From: JAPPHA01 sp965242975
GTDB lineage: Bacteria; Pseudomonadota; Alphaproteobacteria; Rhodobacterales; Rhodobacteraceae
DNA length: 64,000 nt
Assembly (NCBI GenBank): GCA_965242975.1
Contig: CBDETS010000007.1
Coordinates: 4,216,001 to 4,280,000 of the forward strand
Direction of reading: 5' to 3'
Shown piece after piece: positions 49,800-59,556 of the stretch. The notes beneath the pieces were generated by a model, which had not been told where the DNA came from, did no database searches, and was given only the letters and a program-made list of their open reading frames with translations. Position numbers and translations under genes: made by a program. The first letter of the stretch is position 1. Each line of letters begins with the position of its first letter.

Positions 49800-50987
49800 T
49801 TATTCTGGCGTCGGCGCGTCGCGGACGTCGACGGCCAACCCTTCGCGTGCGCCCCGCAAGGACCCAACGACGATTCCGGCACCCGCATCGAACGCCTCCA
49901 CCACGACACCGCCGTCGGCATGTCCCAGAACCCGCGGCGCAACGGCCTTCAACGCACCGTCGACGACGACCCAAACACTGCCTTGTTCCTGCATCGCCGC
50001 TTCCGGCAGGACAAGCACGTTGTCGTGCACGGGTCCCGTAATCGCAATCTCAACGAACGAACCGGGGAGGGGCAACGTCTCCACGGGGTGATTGTCAGCA
50101 AATTTCAGGAAGAGCGCCGCGAGCCGCGACTTGGGACCGATGATCGCCGCCGTGCGCTCCACGACGGCGTCGAATGTTCCCGACGCAGCTTGAATTGTGG
50201 CTGAGCGACCGATGGCCGGCGCGAGATGGGCCAGGGCGCCCTGCTCGATGGGTGCCCTGACCTGGAGCGCGTCGGTCCGGTAGACGGACCCCAGTGACGA
50301 GGCGCGGCCGACCAGTTCGGCGGGACCGACGAACTGGCCGATTTCGATATCCGCCGTTGCAACCCGGACGTCGAACGGAAGGGAAATCTCGGTTCGGTCG
50401 AGCCGGAGTTGGGCATGCTTCATTTCAGCCCGGGCCTTCAAGAGCCCGGCTTCCGCTTTCGCTACTTGAGGCGCGCGGTGAACCCACTCGGGAATATCGG
50501 CTCCGGGGTTCTCGCGCGCGTACGAATCCAGGCTTTCCTCTATCCTGGCCTTTTCGATCTGGACCCGGGCGTCTGCCGCCGCAACCTCGGCCGCAGTGCT
50601 TTCGAGCTCAAGCTCGTATTCGGCCGGATCGATCCTGATGAAGGTTTCGTTCGCTGCGATCGACCCGCCGTTCCGGAAACTGGGCGAGACCCAGGCCACC
50701 CGGCCGCCGACTTCGGATGTGACGTTCACTTTCCCGTGCAGCGTGATCCCTCCGGTCAGGTCGACTGTCAGCGCGTGTGCGGTTGGCGCCGGCTGAATTA
50801 CCGAAACGCTTGGCTTGGCTTGATCGATTTCCAGGTCGGAAATGGGGTTGCGCTCCACCCGGCTGGGTGCCTGTGCGAAGTAGAGAGCGATTCCGATTGC
50901 AGCCAAAATCAGGATCAACTGTGCGTAGCCCATCCATTTGGCTTGGCCGGATCTACCTTGGGGTTCTGTCGTTTCTTGTTCCATCAC
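49800..50987 (-). CDS. RND periplasmic membrane fusion protein (HlyD/AcrA family)
   Basis: 395 residues: one N-terminal membrane anchor (about 19-38, YAQLILILAAIGIALYF), lipoyl/barrel-sandwich half TLHGKVNVTSEVGGRVAWVS, coiled-coil hairpin about 130-200 rich in Ala/Glu/Arg, second lipoyl half and beta-barrel (PLPGSFVEIAITG). Links the RND pump to an outer-membrane channel. First gene of its unit; the upstream region is a 1.3-kb gene-poor stretch. Confidence 0.92.
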   Translation of the reverse strand: MMEQETTEPQGRSGQAKWMGYAQLILILAAIGIALYFAQAPSRVERNPISDLEIDQAKPSVSVIQPAPTAHALTVDLTGGITLHGKVNVTSEVGGRVAWVSPSFRNGGSIAANETFIRIDPAEYELELESTAAEVAAADARVQIEKARIEESLDSYARENPGADIPEWVHRAPQVAKAEAGLLKARAEMKHAQLRLDRTEISLPFDVRVATADIEIGQFVGPAELVGRASSLGSVYRTDALQVRAPIEQGALAHLAPAIGRSATIQAASGTFDAVVERTAAIIGPKSRLAALFLKFADNHPVETLPLPGSFVEIAITGPVHDNVLVLPEAAMQEQGSVWVVVDGALKAVAPRVLGHADGGVVVEAFDAGAGIVVGSLRGAREGLAVDVRDAPTPE

Positions 50988-52263
50988 TCATTCCGGAAGG
51001 CAGCGAAGCCAGACCCGTCAATCAAGCCGCCGCCATTGCACTGAATTCCGCTGCCCATGAACCCGCCTCCCTGGCCCGTGTTTCGGGCCGCAAAGGATGC
51101 CGGGGTGTCGGTTATTCACTCGCGGCAAGCTTCGGCGCCTGTTGGGCGGAAAGGCTTCGATCACGTTCGACTCGAAGTCTGTCAAGTCGCAATGGTTCAT
51201 TGGCACGATCCCGAACTCTATTTTTGAAATTGGATCATGATTCCCTCTTAGCGTCAATTTTGTATTGGGTACAGGACCTAGAAAGGATTTGTCGTGTCGC
51301 AGACGGAGTCCCGCATGCCACATACGGGATCAAGTCCAAACTCTGTCGGGAACGCGGAGATAACATCCTCCTTCGGCTTGGTGATCTCTTTGATGTCCGT
51401 GACGCGCCGGATCGCCGCCGCACTGGGCTCCGGGTCGTTGCAGTTCGTGCTCGACGTCCCGAGACATGCAGGTGCTCCAAACGGGAATTCTCTCGTTTCC
51501 CGACCAGTTCCCTGCGTTGTTGAAGAGACACTGGCCCGGTGCCAGGTTCACCCTGTGCAGGATGAACACTCGCTCTCCACCTTCAAGTCGTCGTCCTGCC
51601 GTGGCAGGTTGCCGATCTCGAACTTCCAGCGGTAGGCTGATTTGCCATGCAGCCCAACCCCCATGAAGTGCCTGAAGTCGGGTTGCCGGCATGAACCGGG
51701 AGACAACGGCTCCGTTGGTCCTCAGCCGCAGAATGTCTTCATCCGGGAGCGAAGTCCTGTTGCGGTCCGGGAATTCCGAGTCCCTGTCGGCGATCGACTC
51801 ACGGCGAGGTCCGTAACGATGACCACGGAAGTCATCCGGCAGGCAAGGCGCGGCGACCAGTGCTCGACGATCTCGTCCTCCGGAGCAATCACTTCCGTGA
51901 ACACGGTTGCGCAGTTGTTGGCTGCCTGCGCCGTAACGCATAAGCTTACTCGGTCGATCTGCGCATGGTCGGTTCCGCTGTCCGGGCTGCGCCGGCGGAG
52001 CCTCCACGGGCGAGCGTCGGTCTCTTCCGCTTCGCAGTCGTCGCACTTGCCAAACGCACAGTCTTCGCATGCCGCCACGAACCTGTTTTCAGGCAGGCGC
52101 CCGAATTTCGTCACTTCGATGTTCACGGGTCCGACGTTCGGGTACGTTCGAAGAAGCGGCGTGACCACGAGCCGCAACCTGTCATGCCATTGAAGCAACG
52201 GAATTGACAAGGCAGCCACGGATAGGGTCGAATTGAGAGCCACATTGTGAAAGGAGAACAGGT
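50988..52263. other. Gene-poor stretch with decayed minus-strand coding patches
   Basis: About 1.28 kb. The minus strand shows coding-like runs in changing frames: VTKFGRLPENRFVAACEDC and DCEAEETDARPW (about 52000-52110), HFMGVGLHGKSAYRWKFEIG (about 51605-51665), and RRVTDIKEITKPKEDVIS with GLDPVCGMRDSVCDTTNPF (about 51290-51410). Stops and frameshifts interrupt them. No family recognised; I read it as an eroded gene of 250-300 codons. The dienelactone hydrolase ribosome site AAGGAGA is at its right end. Confidence 0.4.
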
Positions 52264-53142
52264 ATGTGTGACGAGAGTACACTCCGTGACGAGGAGGACC
52301 ACCTGCGCCGTTCAGGATGCATGAACCGCCGTGATTTCGGCGCGTTGTCACTCGGGACAGGTCTCGCCATGGCCCTCCCGAGAGCGGCTGATGCACTTCA
52401 GGTGACGGCCGCAAATGTCGAGGTGCAAACACCGGATGGTGCTGCTGACTGTTACTTCGTCCACCCGTCGGACGGCACCCATCCGGGTGTGTTGATCTGG
52501 CCCGACGCCCTTGGGCTCCGGCCCGCATTCGAGCAGATGGGACGGCGGTTGGCTGAGTCGGGGTATGCGGTTCTGGTCGTCAATCCGTACTATCGCAAGG
52601 TCAGGGCGCCGGTTCTGCCCGAGGGCGCATCGTTTCGGGACGAAGCGACGCGCAATACGATCTTTCCCCTGATGCGATCGTTGAATCCGGAGATCACCAT
52701 GACCGATGCACAGGCTTTCGTTGGCTTCCTTGACAGCCAGCTCGAGGTGTCCGACGACCGCAAAATGGCGACGACGGGTTACTGTATGGGGGGTTCCATG
52801 ACCATGCGCACTGCGGCGGCATTTCCCGATCGAATTGGTGCCGGTGCGTCGTTTCATGGCGGTCGCCTGGTGACCGACGGGCCGGACAGCCCCCATCGTC
52901 TCGTCGGGAAGATGCGTGCGCACTACCTGTTCGCAATCGCGGAAAATGATGACGAGAAGGATCCGGAAGCAAAGACCGTGCTGAGGGAGGCTTTTTCGGC
53001 TGCCGGACTTCCAGCGGAGATCGAGGTTTACGCGGGGGCGCTGCACGGTTGGTGCCCTCCGGATTCGGCCGTCTACAATGAAGCTCAGGCGGAACGAGCC
53101 TGGAGCCGGATGCTGGCTCTGTTCGAGAGGGCGTTGACCTGA
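52264..53142 (+). CDS. Dienelactone hydrolase-family protein with Tat-like signal
   Basis: 292 residues, alpha/beta hydrolase. Starts at ATG 52264 with AAGGAGA 7 bp upstream. After 19 residues comes a twin-arginine signal, NRRDFGALSLGTGLAMALP, so the product is probably periplasmic; this short acidic leader plus Tat signal occurs in a subgroup of DLH proteins. Nucleophile Cys in TGYCMGGSMTM near residue 177, Asp in the AENDDEKD strand and His in GALHGW near 260 form the triad. Hydrolyses lactones or esters of unknown identity; stands alone. Confidence 0.87.
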   Translation: MCDESTLRDEEDHLRRSGCMNRRDFGALSLGTGLAMALPRAADALQVTAANVEVQTPDGAADCYFVHPSDGTHPGVLIWPDALGLRPAFEQMGRRLAESGYAVLVVNPYYRKVRAPVLPEGASFRDEATRNTIFPLMRSLNPEITMTDAQAFVGFLDSQLEVSDDRKMATTGYCMGGSMTMRTAAAFPDRIGAGASFHGGRLVTDGPDSPHRLVGKMRAHYLFAIAENDDEKDPEAKTVLREAFSAAGLPAEIEVYAGALHGWCPPDSAVYNEAQAERAWSRMLALFERALT

Positions 53143-53169
53143 GGCGGCACCTCTCCCCGGGTTGCCGCC
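53143..53169 (+). terminator. Hairpin immediately after the dienelactone hydrolase gene
   Basis: GGCGGCA at 53143-53149 and TGCCGCC at 53163-53169, starting on the base after the stop codon. No T-run follows, so termination strength is uncertain. Confidence 0.45.
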
Positions 53170-53565
53170 CGGCTCCACGCAAAGAGCGGTTGCCGGTCCC
53201 GCTTGCTGCGCGGACCCCGCTTTCAGGGCGGCGGGGCCGCCCCCGGATCAGGTGCCTTCCGACCCGGCCGGTGGCCACTGTTGCCATGCCATTGCGAAGA
53301 AACTTCTCCCGACCCGCGTTTCGGAACACGTCCGCTGCCCAACCTGCGGACAGGCACGCCCCGCGGCCACGCTTGAGACCACGATCGCGCACAGGACTTC
53401 TTTTGCCACAGCCAAGTGCGTGCACTTCTCAACGCAAGACGTCCGGAACAAAAGGTGCGCTCGACAGGTCGAGTGAATAGCTTGCGCTCGGCGGTTAATC
53501 GCCGGGAATTGACTGCCGGGACCCCGACCCCGACCACGGCGCTTTGCATGCGTCGCAGGCGTTCT
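53170..53565. other. Convergent spacer
   Basis: 396 bp between the dienelactone hydrolase and exodeoxyribonuclease III genes. No gene, repeat or RNA recognised. Confidence 0.35.
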
Positions 53566-54357
53566 TCAGTCGATCTTGAAGGTTGCGACCACCGGTACGT
53601 GGTCAGAAGGTTTTTCCCAACCCCGCATGGCCCGGTGGATCGAACTGGACACGCTGCAACCGGCCAATTCACGCGTCGCCCAGATATGGTCGAGGCGACG
53701 GCCCCGATCGGATGCGCTCCAGTCGCGCGCGCGGTATGACCACCAACTGTAGAGTTTGCCGGAAGGATTATGAAGGCGGGTGACGTCGGTCCAGTTGCCC
53801 GCATTTCGAACGGCTTCCAGTCGCTCAACTTCCAACGGCGTGTGCGAAACGACGTTCAGCAGCGCCTTGTGATTCCAGACGTCGTGTTCGAGCGGGGCAA
53901 TATTCAGATCACCGACGAGGATCGACTTCATCGGTGGCCGGGATTCGAACCATTCCTGCATCTCGTCGAGGAACCGGAGCTTGTGCGCAAACTTGTCGTT
54001 TTTCGCCGGGTCAGGAACGTCGCCCCCTGACGGAACATAGACATTGTGAATCGTGACGCCGTTTGACAGTCGCCCGGCAACATGGCGGGCGTCGCCTTTG
54101 CCGCAAAAGTCCCTGTGATCAAGCGGTTCGATCGGAAGTCTGGAAAGTATGACGACACCGTTGTATCCCTTTTGCCCTCGGGCCAGCATCAGCGGGTAAC
54201 CGACATTCCGGAACCCTTCGGTGGGAATGAATTCGACCGGCGACTTGCATTCCTGCAGGCAGAGCACATCGGGAGACTCCCTGGCCAGGAATTCGAGAAC
54301 GAGCTTTTCCCGGAGCCGGACGGAGTTGATATTCCAGGTCGCGATCGTGAGTTTCAT
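53566..54357 (-). CDS. xthA: Exodeoxyribonuclease III (AP endonuclease)
   Basis: Base-excision repair enzyme that cuts at abasic sites and trims 3' ends. 263 residues from ATG 54357, which has GATGAGGGA upstream; the frame to 54492 adds an unconserved leader. Motifs of the EEP family: TIATWNINSVR at the start, LCLQECKSP (metal Glu), VHNVYVPSGGD, LVGDLNIAPLEHDVW and RLDHIWATREL, and the terminal SDHVPVVA catalytic His. Confidence 0.93.
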   Translation of the reverse strand: MKLTIATWNINSVRLREKLVLEFLARESPDVLCLQECKSPVEFIPTEGFRNVGYPLMLARGQKGYNGVVILSRLPIEPLDHRDFCGKGDARHVAGRLSNGVTIHNVYVPSGGDVPDPAKNDKFAHKLRFLDEMQEWFESRPPMKSILVGDLNIAPLEHDVWNHKALLNVVSHTPLEVERLEAVRNAGNWTDVTRLHNPSGKLYSWWSYRARDWSASDRGRRLDHIWATRELAGCSVSSSIHRAMRGWEKPSDHVPVVATFKID

Positions 54358-54467
54358 TCCCTCATCTCCCTGACTTGTCCGGAATTCCCGGCGTGCCTTA
54401 GGGTAAGGTGACCTGACGGACTGAACCGGCTCCGGCTCCGCTGTCTGCCTGATCGATCGTGTGGCCG

Positions 54468-55355
54468 TCAGCCCGGCAACCGGGCGCTGCACATGCCGAA
54501 AACAGGAGGAAACCTGAGGTCCAGATTGTCGTCGGGATACCGATCGGAGACCCTGTCAGGTTCGAGGTTGTCGATTTCGGCAAAGCCGAGTTCACGGAGA
54601 AAGTCGGGAACGTCCCGGGGATTGATGTCCGAAAGCATGGGTTCACCGCGCCGGGCGACGAATTCGGTCACGTCGTTCCGGAGTTTCCTGAATCCGGGCG
54701 CGACGTTGTCTGCAGACGCCAGGTAGTCGAACACGATCGAAGAACCCGCCGCGCTGCCCTTGGCAAGGTCGGACAACGTGCGTCGAACGGTTTCCTCGTT
54801 CAGGTAGTAAGCCACGCCGAACCATGAAAACACGGCGGGCAATGTTGCGTCGTAATCCGTGCGGCTGAGCGCATTCAGGACAGTCTCCGCGGCAAGGTCA
54901 CATTGTACATATCGAACATTGGAAGGTTTCGGGATTCCGGCAGCTTTCATGCGCGTGAACTTCATTTCCTGCGTTGCAGGATGGTCGAGTTCGTAAACGG
55001 CCAGTTTCTCCCCGAGGTCCGTTCGGCGAAAGGCGAAAGTGTCGTAACCGGCTCCTATGATGACAAACTGTGTGACACCGTCGTTCAGGGCGGATTCCAG
55101 CCAGTCCTCTCCGAAACGTGCCCGGGTGTAGATGACCGGAACGATCGGCATGACCCTGCGCATGAGAATTCGCGTCACGAACCTGATCAGTATCCGACTC
55201 GACAGGATGGTCCGCCAGGTTGGCCCACACATGGGCAAGGCCAGTTCGTCCCTGAAGATTTGCGAAGAAGCGTGGATTGTATGGAAGGCTCTGCCAACCG
55301 CCGCGAGTTCAGCCGTCTTGCTTGGAAGGTCCGAATCCAGCCTTGAAGTTGCCAT
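54468..55355 (-). CDS. Class I SAM-dependent methyltransferase, leucine carboxyl methyltransferase (LCM)-like
   Basis: 295 residues of the LCM/TIGR00027 type. SAM site QFVIIGAGYDTFAFR near residue 95 with the acidic partner YELDHPATQEMK near 120; VFSWFGVAYYLNEETVRRTL near 170. Targets of these proteins in bacteria are largely unknown, often small-molecule carboxylates. Starts inside a gene-poor region and is followed by xthA on the same strand, 110 bp away. Confidence 0.85.
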   Translation of the reverse strand: MATSRLDSDLPSKTAELAAVGRAFHTIHASSQIFRDELALPMCGPTWRTILSSRILIRFVTRILMRRVMPIVPVIYTRARFGEDWLESALNDGVTQFVIIGAGYDTFAFRRTDLGEKLAVYELDHPATQEMKFTRMKAAGIPKPSNVRYVQCDLAAETVLNALSRTDYDATLPAVFSWFGVAYYLNEETVRRTLSDLAKGSAAGSSIVFDYLASADNVAPGFRKLRNDVTEFVARRGEPMLSDINPRDVPDFLRELGFAEIDNLEPDRVSDRYPDDNLDLRFPPVFGMCSARLPG

Positions 55356-56467
55356 TGGGGTAATTCCGCTGTGTAGTCGGGACGGGGTGGCTTTCGATCA
55401 ATTCTGCCCCGGCGGGTGATACAGGCGGCAATTCCGGGAAGCAACGTGTTTCAAGGCACGGCACCATCATGGCCTGACCGAACGCTCACCTCCATGCGGG
55501 GTGTCGCCTGCGTGCACGGAGAACTCAAAGGCCGTACGCCGGTCCCCGGGAGGGCAGGTGCCGAGCACGACGGCAAGGAAGTCAGGCTCGCGGTGCTCCC
55601 GACTCTGAGAGACGATCGATGACGGCGGAAATAGCTTCGCCATGCTGAAAACAACGACACGTCTTGTCGTCGGTTGGCCGACGCCGAGTCCAACGGGACA
55701 TGCGGCATCGCGCCCTGTTCAGGGGCAGCATCGTTGAATTGGTTCTCGATCACGGCCAATTCTGCTTTGACCAAAGGCGCCCCTAAACGGTTTGTTGCCT
55801 CTTCAGGGATCCGCGTATCCTTGAAAACCTTGGCCAGACCCCGGCAAAGGGCGTCTACGGCTGGCAGTCAGCCAGGCAGCCGGCCCGAACGGCCCGGTAG
55901 TCTCGGCCATGTACGTAGAGGTCTCGAGAGCGTCCCGTTCGAGCGGAGCGCCATCTCTAGCGTGACGCTCACGGCGCACCGATTGACCATGTTACCGGGC
56001 TTGCATGTCGAAGGCGGAGCCCACACCGGTGTCAAGAGGCGAGTAGTACCTGCGTGGCACTGCGATTCCAGTCTTGAACAGTGCCGGATTCAGAAGCACC
56101 ACAAACCGCTCCGTGTTTCCGGTGACCGCGCGAGGCGCCGAGGTCGAACATCGTGCGAATCCTTGAACCACCGCGGAACCCCGGTACGTACCCGAAGATT
56201 CCGGCCCCGGGTGTGTGTGTCCAGAAAATTCGCGGGAATTCCGCTCGCTCGGGAGCATCGGGTTCTCCTGCCGCTGCGGGTCGCCGCGTGGGCCAGTTCG
56301 GGGAAGGTCTGCAACCCGGTGACTCCAACGTCGCATGGGTCCGCAACGAGTTCGGCTGACCTGCGGACTGCACACGTGGCTTGCCCAGTTCGGGGAAGTG
56401 GAATATCACGAAAAGGAAGCGTTGGCGGCAGAGCCGGGGCGGCCGGCCGGTTTCGGAGCGCACGGCC
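55356..56467. other. Long gene-poor stretch
   Basis: 1.1 kb divergent region between the LCM-type methyltransferase and DUF2189 genes. Frames exist on both strands (55674-56471 plus, 56032-56749 minus) but lack motifs, ribosome sites and normal composition. No repeats shared with the rest of the window were found by eye. Confidence 0.35.
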
Positions 56468-57223
56468 ATGAACACCATGCAGGAAACCCGTGACGAGATG
56501 GTCGCGACGAACACGGATCCGGGTGCCGTATTGCACTGGTTGTCCCGCGCGCTCCGCGACTTCAGGGCGGTGCCGGTCACCGCACTGTTCTACGGTTGCG
56601 GATTTTTCGTCGTGAGCTGGCTGGTCATCGGTTTCCTGTGGCTGACCGGGCTGGAGTGGATGATCTTTCCGGCTGTGGCCGGTGCCTTGCTCGTCGGCCC
56701 TGTTCTTGCGGTCGGCCTGTACCGCGAAAGCCGGCGTGTTGCGGGACACGGCGGTGCCGGAGTTGCATCGCCGGGTCAGATCGCGCTTGTTGGCGCGGTC
56801 CTGATGGTTCTTCTCCTTGCGTGGTTTCGGGCGGCGACGATCCTCTACGCACTCCTGTTCGGCCTGAAACCGTTTCCCGGCCTTCCGGACCTGCTGGTTC
56901 AGCTGTTCAGGACCACGGAGGGGATTTCGCTCCTCGTGGTCGGATCGGCGGTCGGTGGCCTGTTCGCCGCGTGCTGCTTCGCCATCTCGATCTATTCAAT
57001 TCCCATGCTGGTCGACCGGAAGGTCGACGCATTCACGGCGATGGGAATGAGCTTTGCGAAGGCGGCGCGCTTCCCCCGCTTGACGATAGTCTGGGGTGCC
57101 GTCGTTACCGTTCTCGCCGTCCTCGGCTTCGCGACCCTGATGCTGGGGATGATCGTGATCTTTCCGATCCTGGGTTTCGCCACCTGGCATGCCTATGCGT
57201 CCATGTTCGGGAAGCCGGACTGA
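56468..57223 (+). CDS. DUF2189-family integral membrane protein
   Basis: 251 residues from ATG 56468 (GGAG 10 bp upstream). About six hydrophobic helices; DUF2189 character in GALLVGPVLAVGLYRESRR near 80 and in YSIPMLVDRKVDAFTAMGMS, and the closing GFATWHAY. Function unknown. DUF2189 genes frequently lie beside cbb3 oxidase genes in alphaproteobacteria, as here, but a role in oxidase biogenesis is unproven. Converges on ccoS, 18 bp apart. Confidence 0.82.
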   Translation: MNTMQETRDEMVATNTDPGAVLHWLSRALRDFRAVPVTALFYGCGFFVVSWLVIGFLWLTGLEWMIFPAVAGALLVGPVLAVGLYRESRRVAGHGGAGVASPGQIALVGAVLMVLLLAWFRAATILYALLFGLKPFPGLPDLLVQLFRTTEGISLLVVGSAVGGLFAACCFAISIYSIPMLVDRKVDAFTAMGMSFAKAARFPRLTIVWGAVVTVLAVLGFATLMLGMIVIFPILGFATWHAYASMFGKPD

Positions 57224-57241
57224 TTCCACCGCACGCCACCC

Positions 57242-57394
57242 TTACCTGAGTGGCCGGTCGTCGTCTCCGAAGATCCGGTACCTGTCTCCTTCGGGATCGT
57301 CGTACTGGCGCGACCTGACCGTCCAGATGAATGCACAGAGGGCGATGATCGCAAGAATCAGCGAGGCCGGAATCAGATAGAGCAGCGACGTCAT
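57242..57394 (-). CDS. ccoS: cbb3-type cytochrome oxidase assembly protein CcoS
   Basis: 50 residues: one membrane helix (LLYLIPASLILAIIALCAF) followed by the CcoS hallmark RSRQYDDPEGDRYRIF. Needed for insertion of heme and copper into CcoN in studied species. ATG overlaps the ccoI stop (ATGA). Last gene of the operon. Confidence 0.9.
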   Translation of the reverse strand: MTSLLYLIPASLILAIIALCAFIWTVRSRQYDDPEGDRYRIFGDDDRPLR

Positions 57395-59556
57395 CCCGAT
57401 GCTCCTCGGGTTTCCCGCCGGCGGCCCAGCCGCATGGCATTCAGCATGACCAGGATCGAGGACGATGACATGAGGACCGCCGCGACAAACGGGGTCAACA
57501 TCCCGGCCAGCGCCAACGGCAGCGACACCACATTGTAGACCGCGGCAAAGACCAGGTTTTCGGCGATCAGCCGCCGGCTTTTTCGGGCAATATCGATGAC
57601 GCCGAGCAGGGACTCGAGATTATTCCCGAGCAGGATGACATCGGCTGCAACCTGCGCCGCTCCGGCCGCCGACGCGGGCGCGACCGAGACATGGGCGCCC
57701 GCAAGCGCCGCCACGTCGTTCAGCCCGTCGCCGAACATGGCGACCCGTCGCCCCTCCCGGGTCATCGCCCCTATGCGCGCGGCCTTGTCTTCGGGGCTGC
57801 ATCCACCCTGCCACGAGTCCAGGCCGGCCGCACGCGCGACAGAGGCAACGGCGCTCGGAGTATCGCCGGACAGGATGATTGGCCGCAGGTCACGGCATCG
57901 AAGTCCGTAGGCCATGTCCGCCACTCCGGGCCGTAGCGACTGGGAGAACCCGAAACGCACGGGCCGCCGACCGGGCGCCCGGAACCAGAGTTCTGCGAAC
58001 CCGTCCCGGGGCACAGCGCCTTCGGTGCCCGTGAACACCGCCGAACCCAGCCGTTCACCGCCGTTCGCCTCGAGACCGAGCCCGGGAAACTCCCGCACGC
58101 CGTCGAGCGGTCGTGCCGGATACGCGGTGGACAGCGCCCGGCAAAGCGGGTGCCGGCTGGCGGCCGCCAGACCCGACGCCTGCCGCGCGACAACCGGGTC
58201 GACATCCGGGTCGAGAACGAATTCCGGAAGGGTCAGGGTGCCGGTCTTGTCGAGAATGACATCGGTTGCTTCCGCCAGTCGTTCGAGCGCGCCGCCGTCG
58301 CGAACGATGACACCCCCGGCCAGTAGCAGGTTTGTCGCCCGTGCCGCCACGGCCGGGGTGGCAAGGCCTGCCGCGCACGGGCAGGTAACAACAAGTACGG
58401 CGACGGCGATCATGGTCGCCTGGGACACGGAAGCGCCAACGACCAGCAGCCAGACCGCGAAACCGAGCAACGCCGAACCGATGACCAGTGGAACGTAACC
58501 ACGCGAAAACCTGTCTGCGAGCAGTTGGTGGCGGCCACGATGCGCCTGGGCGGCCTCGACCATGTCGGCGATGGATGACAGGCGGGTGTCGCCGCCGACC
58601 GCCGTCACCCGTGCTCTGAAGGCGGGGCCGACATTTCGGCATCCGGCCATCAGTGCATCACCCGTGCGGAGCGCCCGCGGCATGGATTCACCGGTGACAG
58701 TGCTGTCGTCGATTTCGGCGCCTGGTGCCGCCAGGACCGCGTCTGCCGGTATCAACTCGCCGGTCGGGACGTGAATGACGTCGTCTGCTGCCAGTTCCGT
58801 CGCGAGCACTTCCTCCGTCCGTCCGTCCGCCCGAAGCCTGAACGCTCGCCCCTGTGTCATGGCACGAAGGTTCTCCGCGGCACCTGAAGAGCGTTTACGG
58901 AGCATCCTGTCGAGAACGCGGCCGACGAGGAGAAAGAAGGTCAGCGAGACCGCGGCATCGAAATAGGCATGCTCGGCACTCCGTGCCGTCTCGTAGAGGC
59001 TTGCGGCAAGGGTCGCGAGAATCGCCAGTGAAATCGGCGCGTCCATGGTGACGCGTCCACGACGGAGCGCGGCGGTGGCGGGCAGGTAGAACACCGATGC
59101 AGAATAGGCGACCACGGGAACCGCCACCACGGCCGAAGCCCAGTGCAGCAGCGTCCGTGTGTCCGGGCCCATGTCGCTGGCCAGTCCGGCCCATACCGAG
59201 ACAGAGAACAGCATGACGTTCATGGTACCGAAGCCCGCCACGGCGAGCGGAACGAGGAGACTTCCCTCATGGGATTCACCGGATGGCGTATCGTCGGCAT
59301 AGGGGAATATTCCGTAGCCGAGGTCGGAGACCGCGGCGAGAACCTGTTCGGGTGCCGTGACCGTCCGGTCGATCTCGACCCTGAGCCGCCGGGTCGTCGC
59401 GTTGACCCGCGCCGAAGCGACGCCGGCGAGACGATTCAGTTCGGACTCGATCGTGAGTGCGCAACGGCCGCAGGTCATGCCCTCGACTGTGCAGACAAGG
59501 CTGTGCAGCCCGTCTCCGGAAGCCCTAAGGAACAGGGTTGGCGCAGGGGCAGTCAT
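57391..59556 (-). CDS. ccoI: Copper-exporting-type P1B ATPase CcoI (FixI)
   Basis: Moves copper for cbb3 oxidase assembly. 721 residues from ATG 59556; the frame reaches 59991 but that part overlaps ccoP and lacks homology. N-terminal heavy-metal domain with GMTCGRCALTIE (C29, C32), about eight membrane helices, ion motif TCPCAAGLATP, phosphorylation motif DKTGTLTL, SRHPLCRAL (HP) and hinge GDGLNDVAAL. ATG overlaps the stop of the small upstream ORF; stop overlaps ccoS. Confidence 0.93.
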   Translation of the reverse strand: MTAPAPTLFLRASGDGLHSLVCTVEGMTCGRCALTIESELNRLAGVASARVNATTRRLRVEIDRTVTAPEQVLAAVSDLGYGIFPYADDTPSGESHEGSLLVPLAVAGFGTMNVMLFSVSVWAGLASDMGPDTRTLLHWASAVVAVPVVAYSASVFYLPATAALRRGRVTMDAPISLAILATLAASLYETARSAEHAYFDAAVSLTFFLLVGRVLDRMLRKRSSGAAENLRAMTQGRAFRLRADGRTEEVLATELAADDVIHVPTGELIPADAVLAAPGAEIDDSTVTGESMPRALRTGDALMAGCRNVGPAFRARVTAVGGDTRLSSIADMVEAAQAHRGRHQLLADRFSRGYVPLVIGSALLGFAVWLLVVGASVSQATMIAVAVLVVTCPCAAGLATPAVAARATNLLLAGGVIVRDGGALERLAEATDVILDKTGTLTLPEFVLDPDVDPVVARQASGLAAASRHPLCRALSTAYPARPLDGVREFPGLGLEANGGERLGSAVFTGTEGAVPRDGFAELWFRAPGRRPVRFGFSQSLRPGVADMAYGLRCRDLRPIILSGDTPSAVASVARAAGLDSWQGGCSPEDKAARIGAMTREGRRVAMFGDGLNDVAALAGAHVSVAPASAAGAAQVAADVILLGNNLESLLGVIDIARKSRRLIAENLVFAAVYNVVSLPLALAGMLTPFVAAVLMSSSSILVMLNAMRLGRRRETRGASG

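Noticed and set aside
55674..56471. 265-codon plus-strand frame in the gap before the DUF2189 gene
   Set aside because: Composition dominated by R, S, P and G; no motif or start signal.
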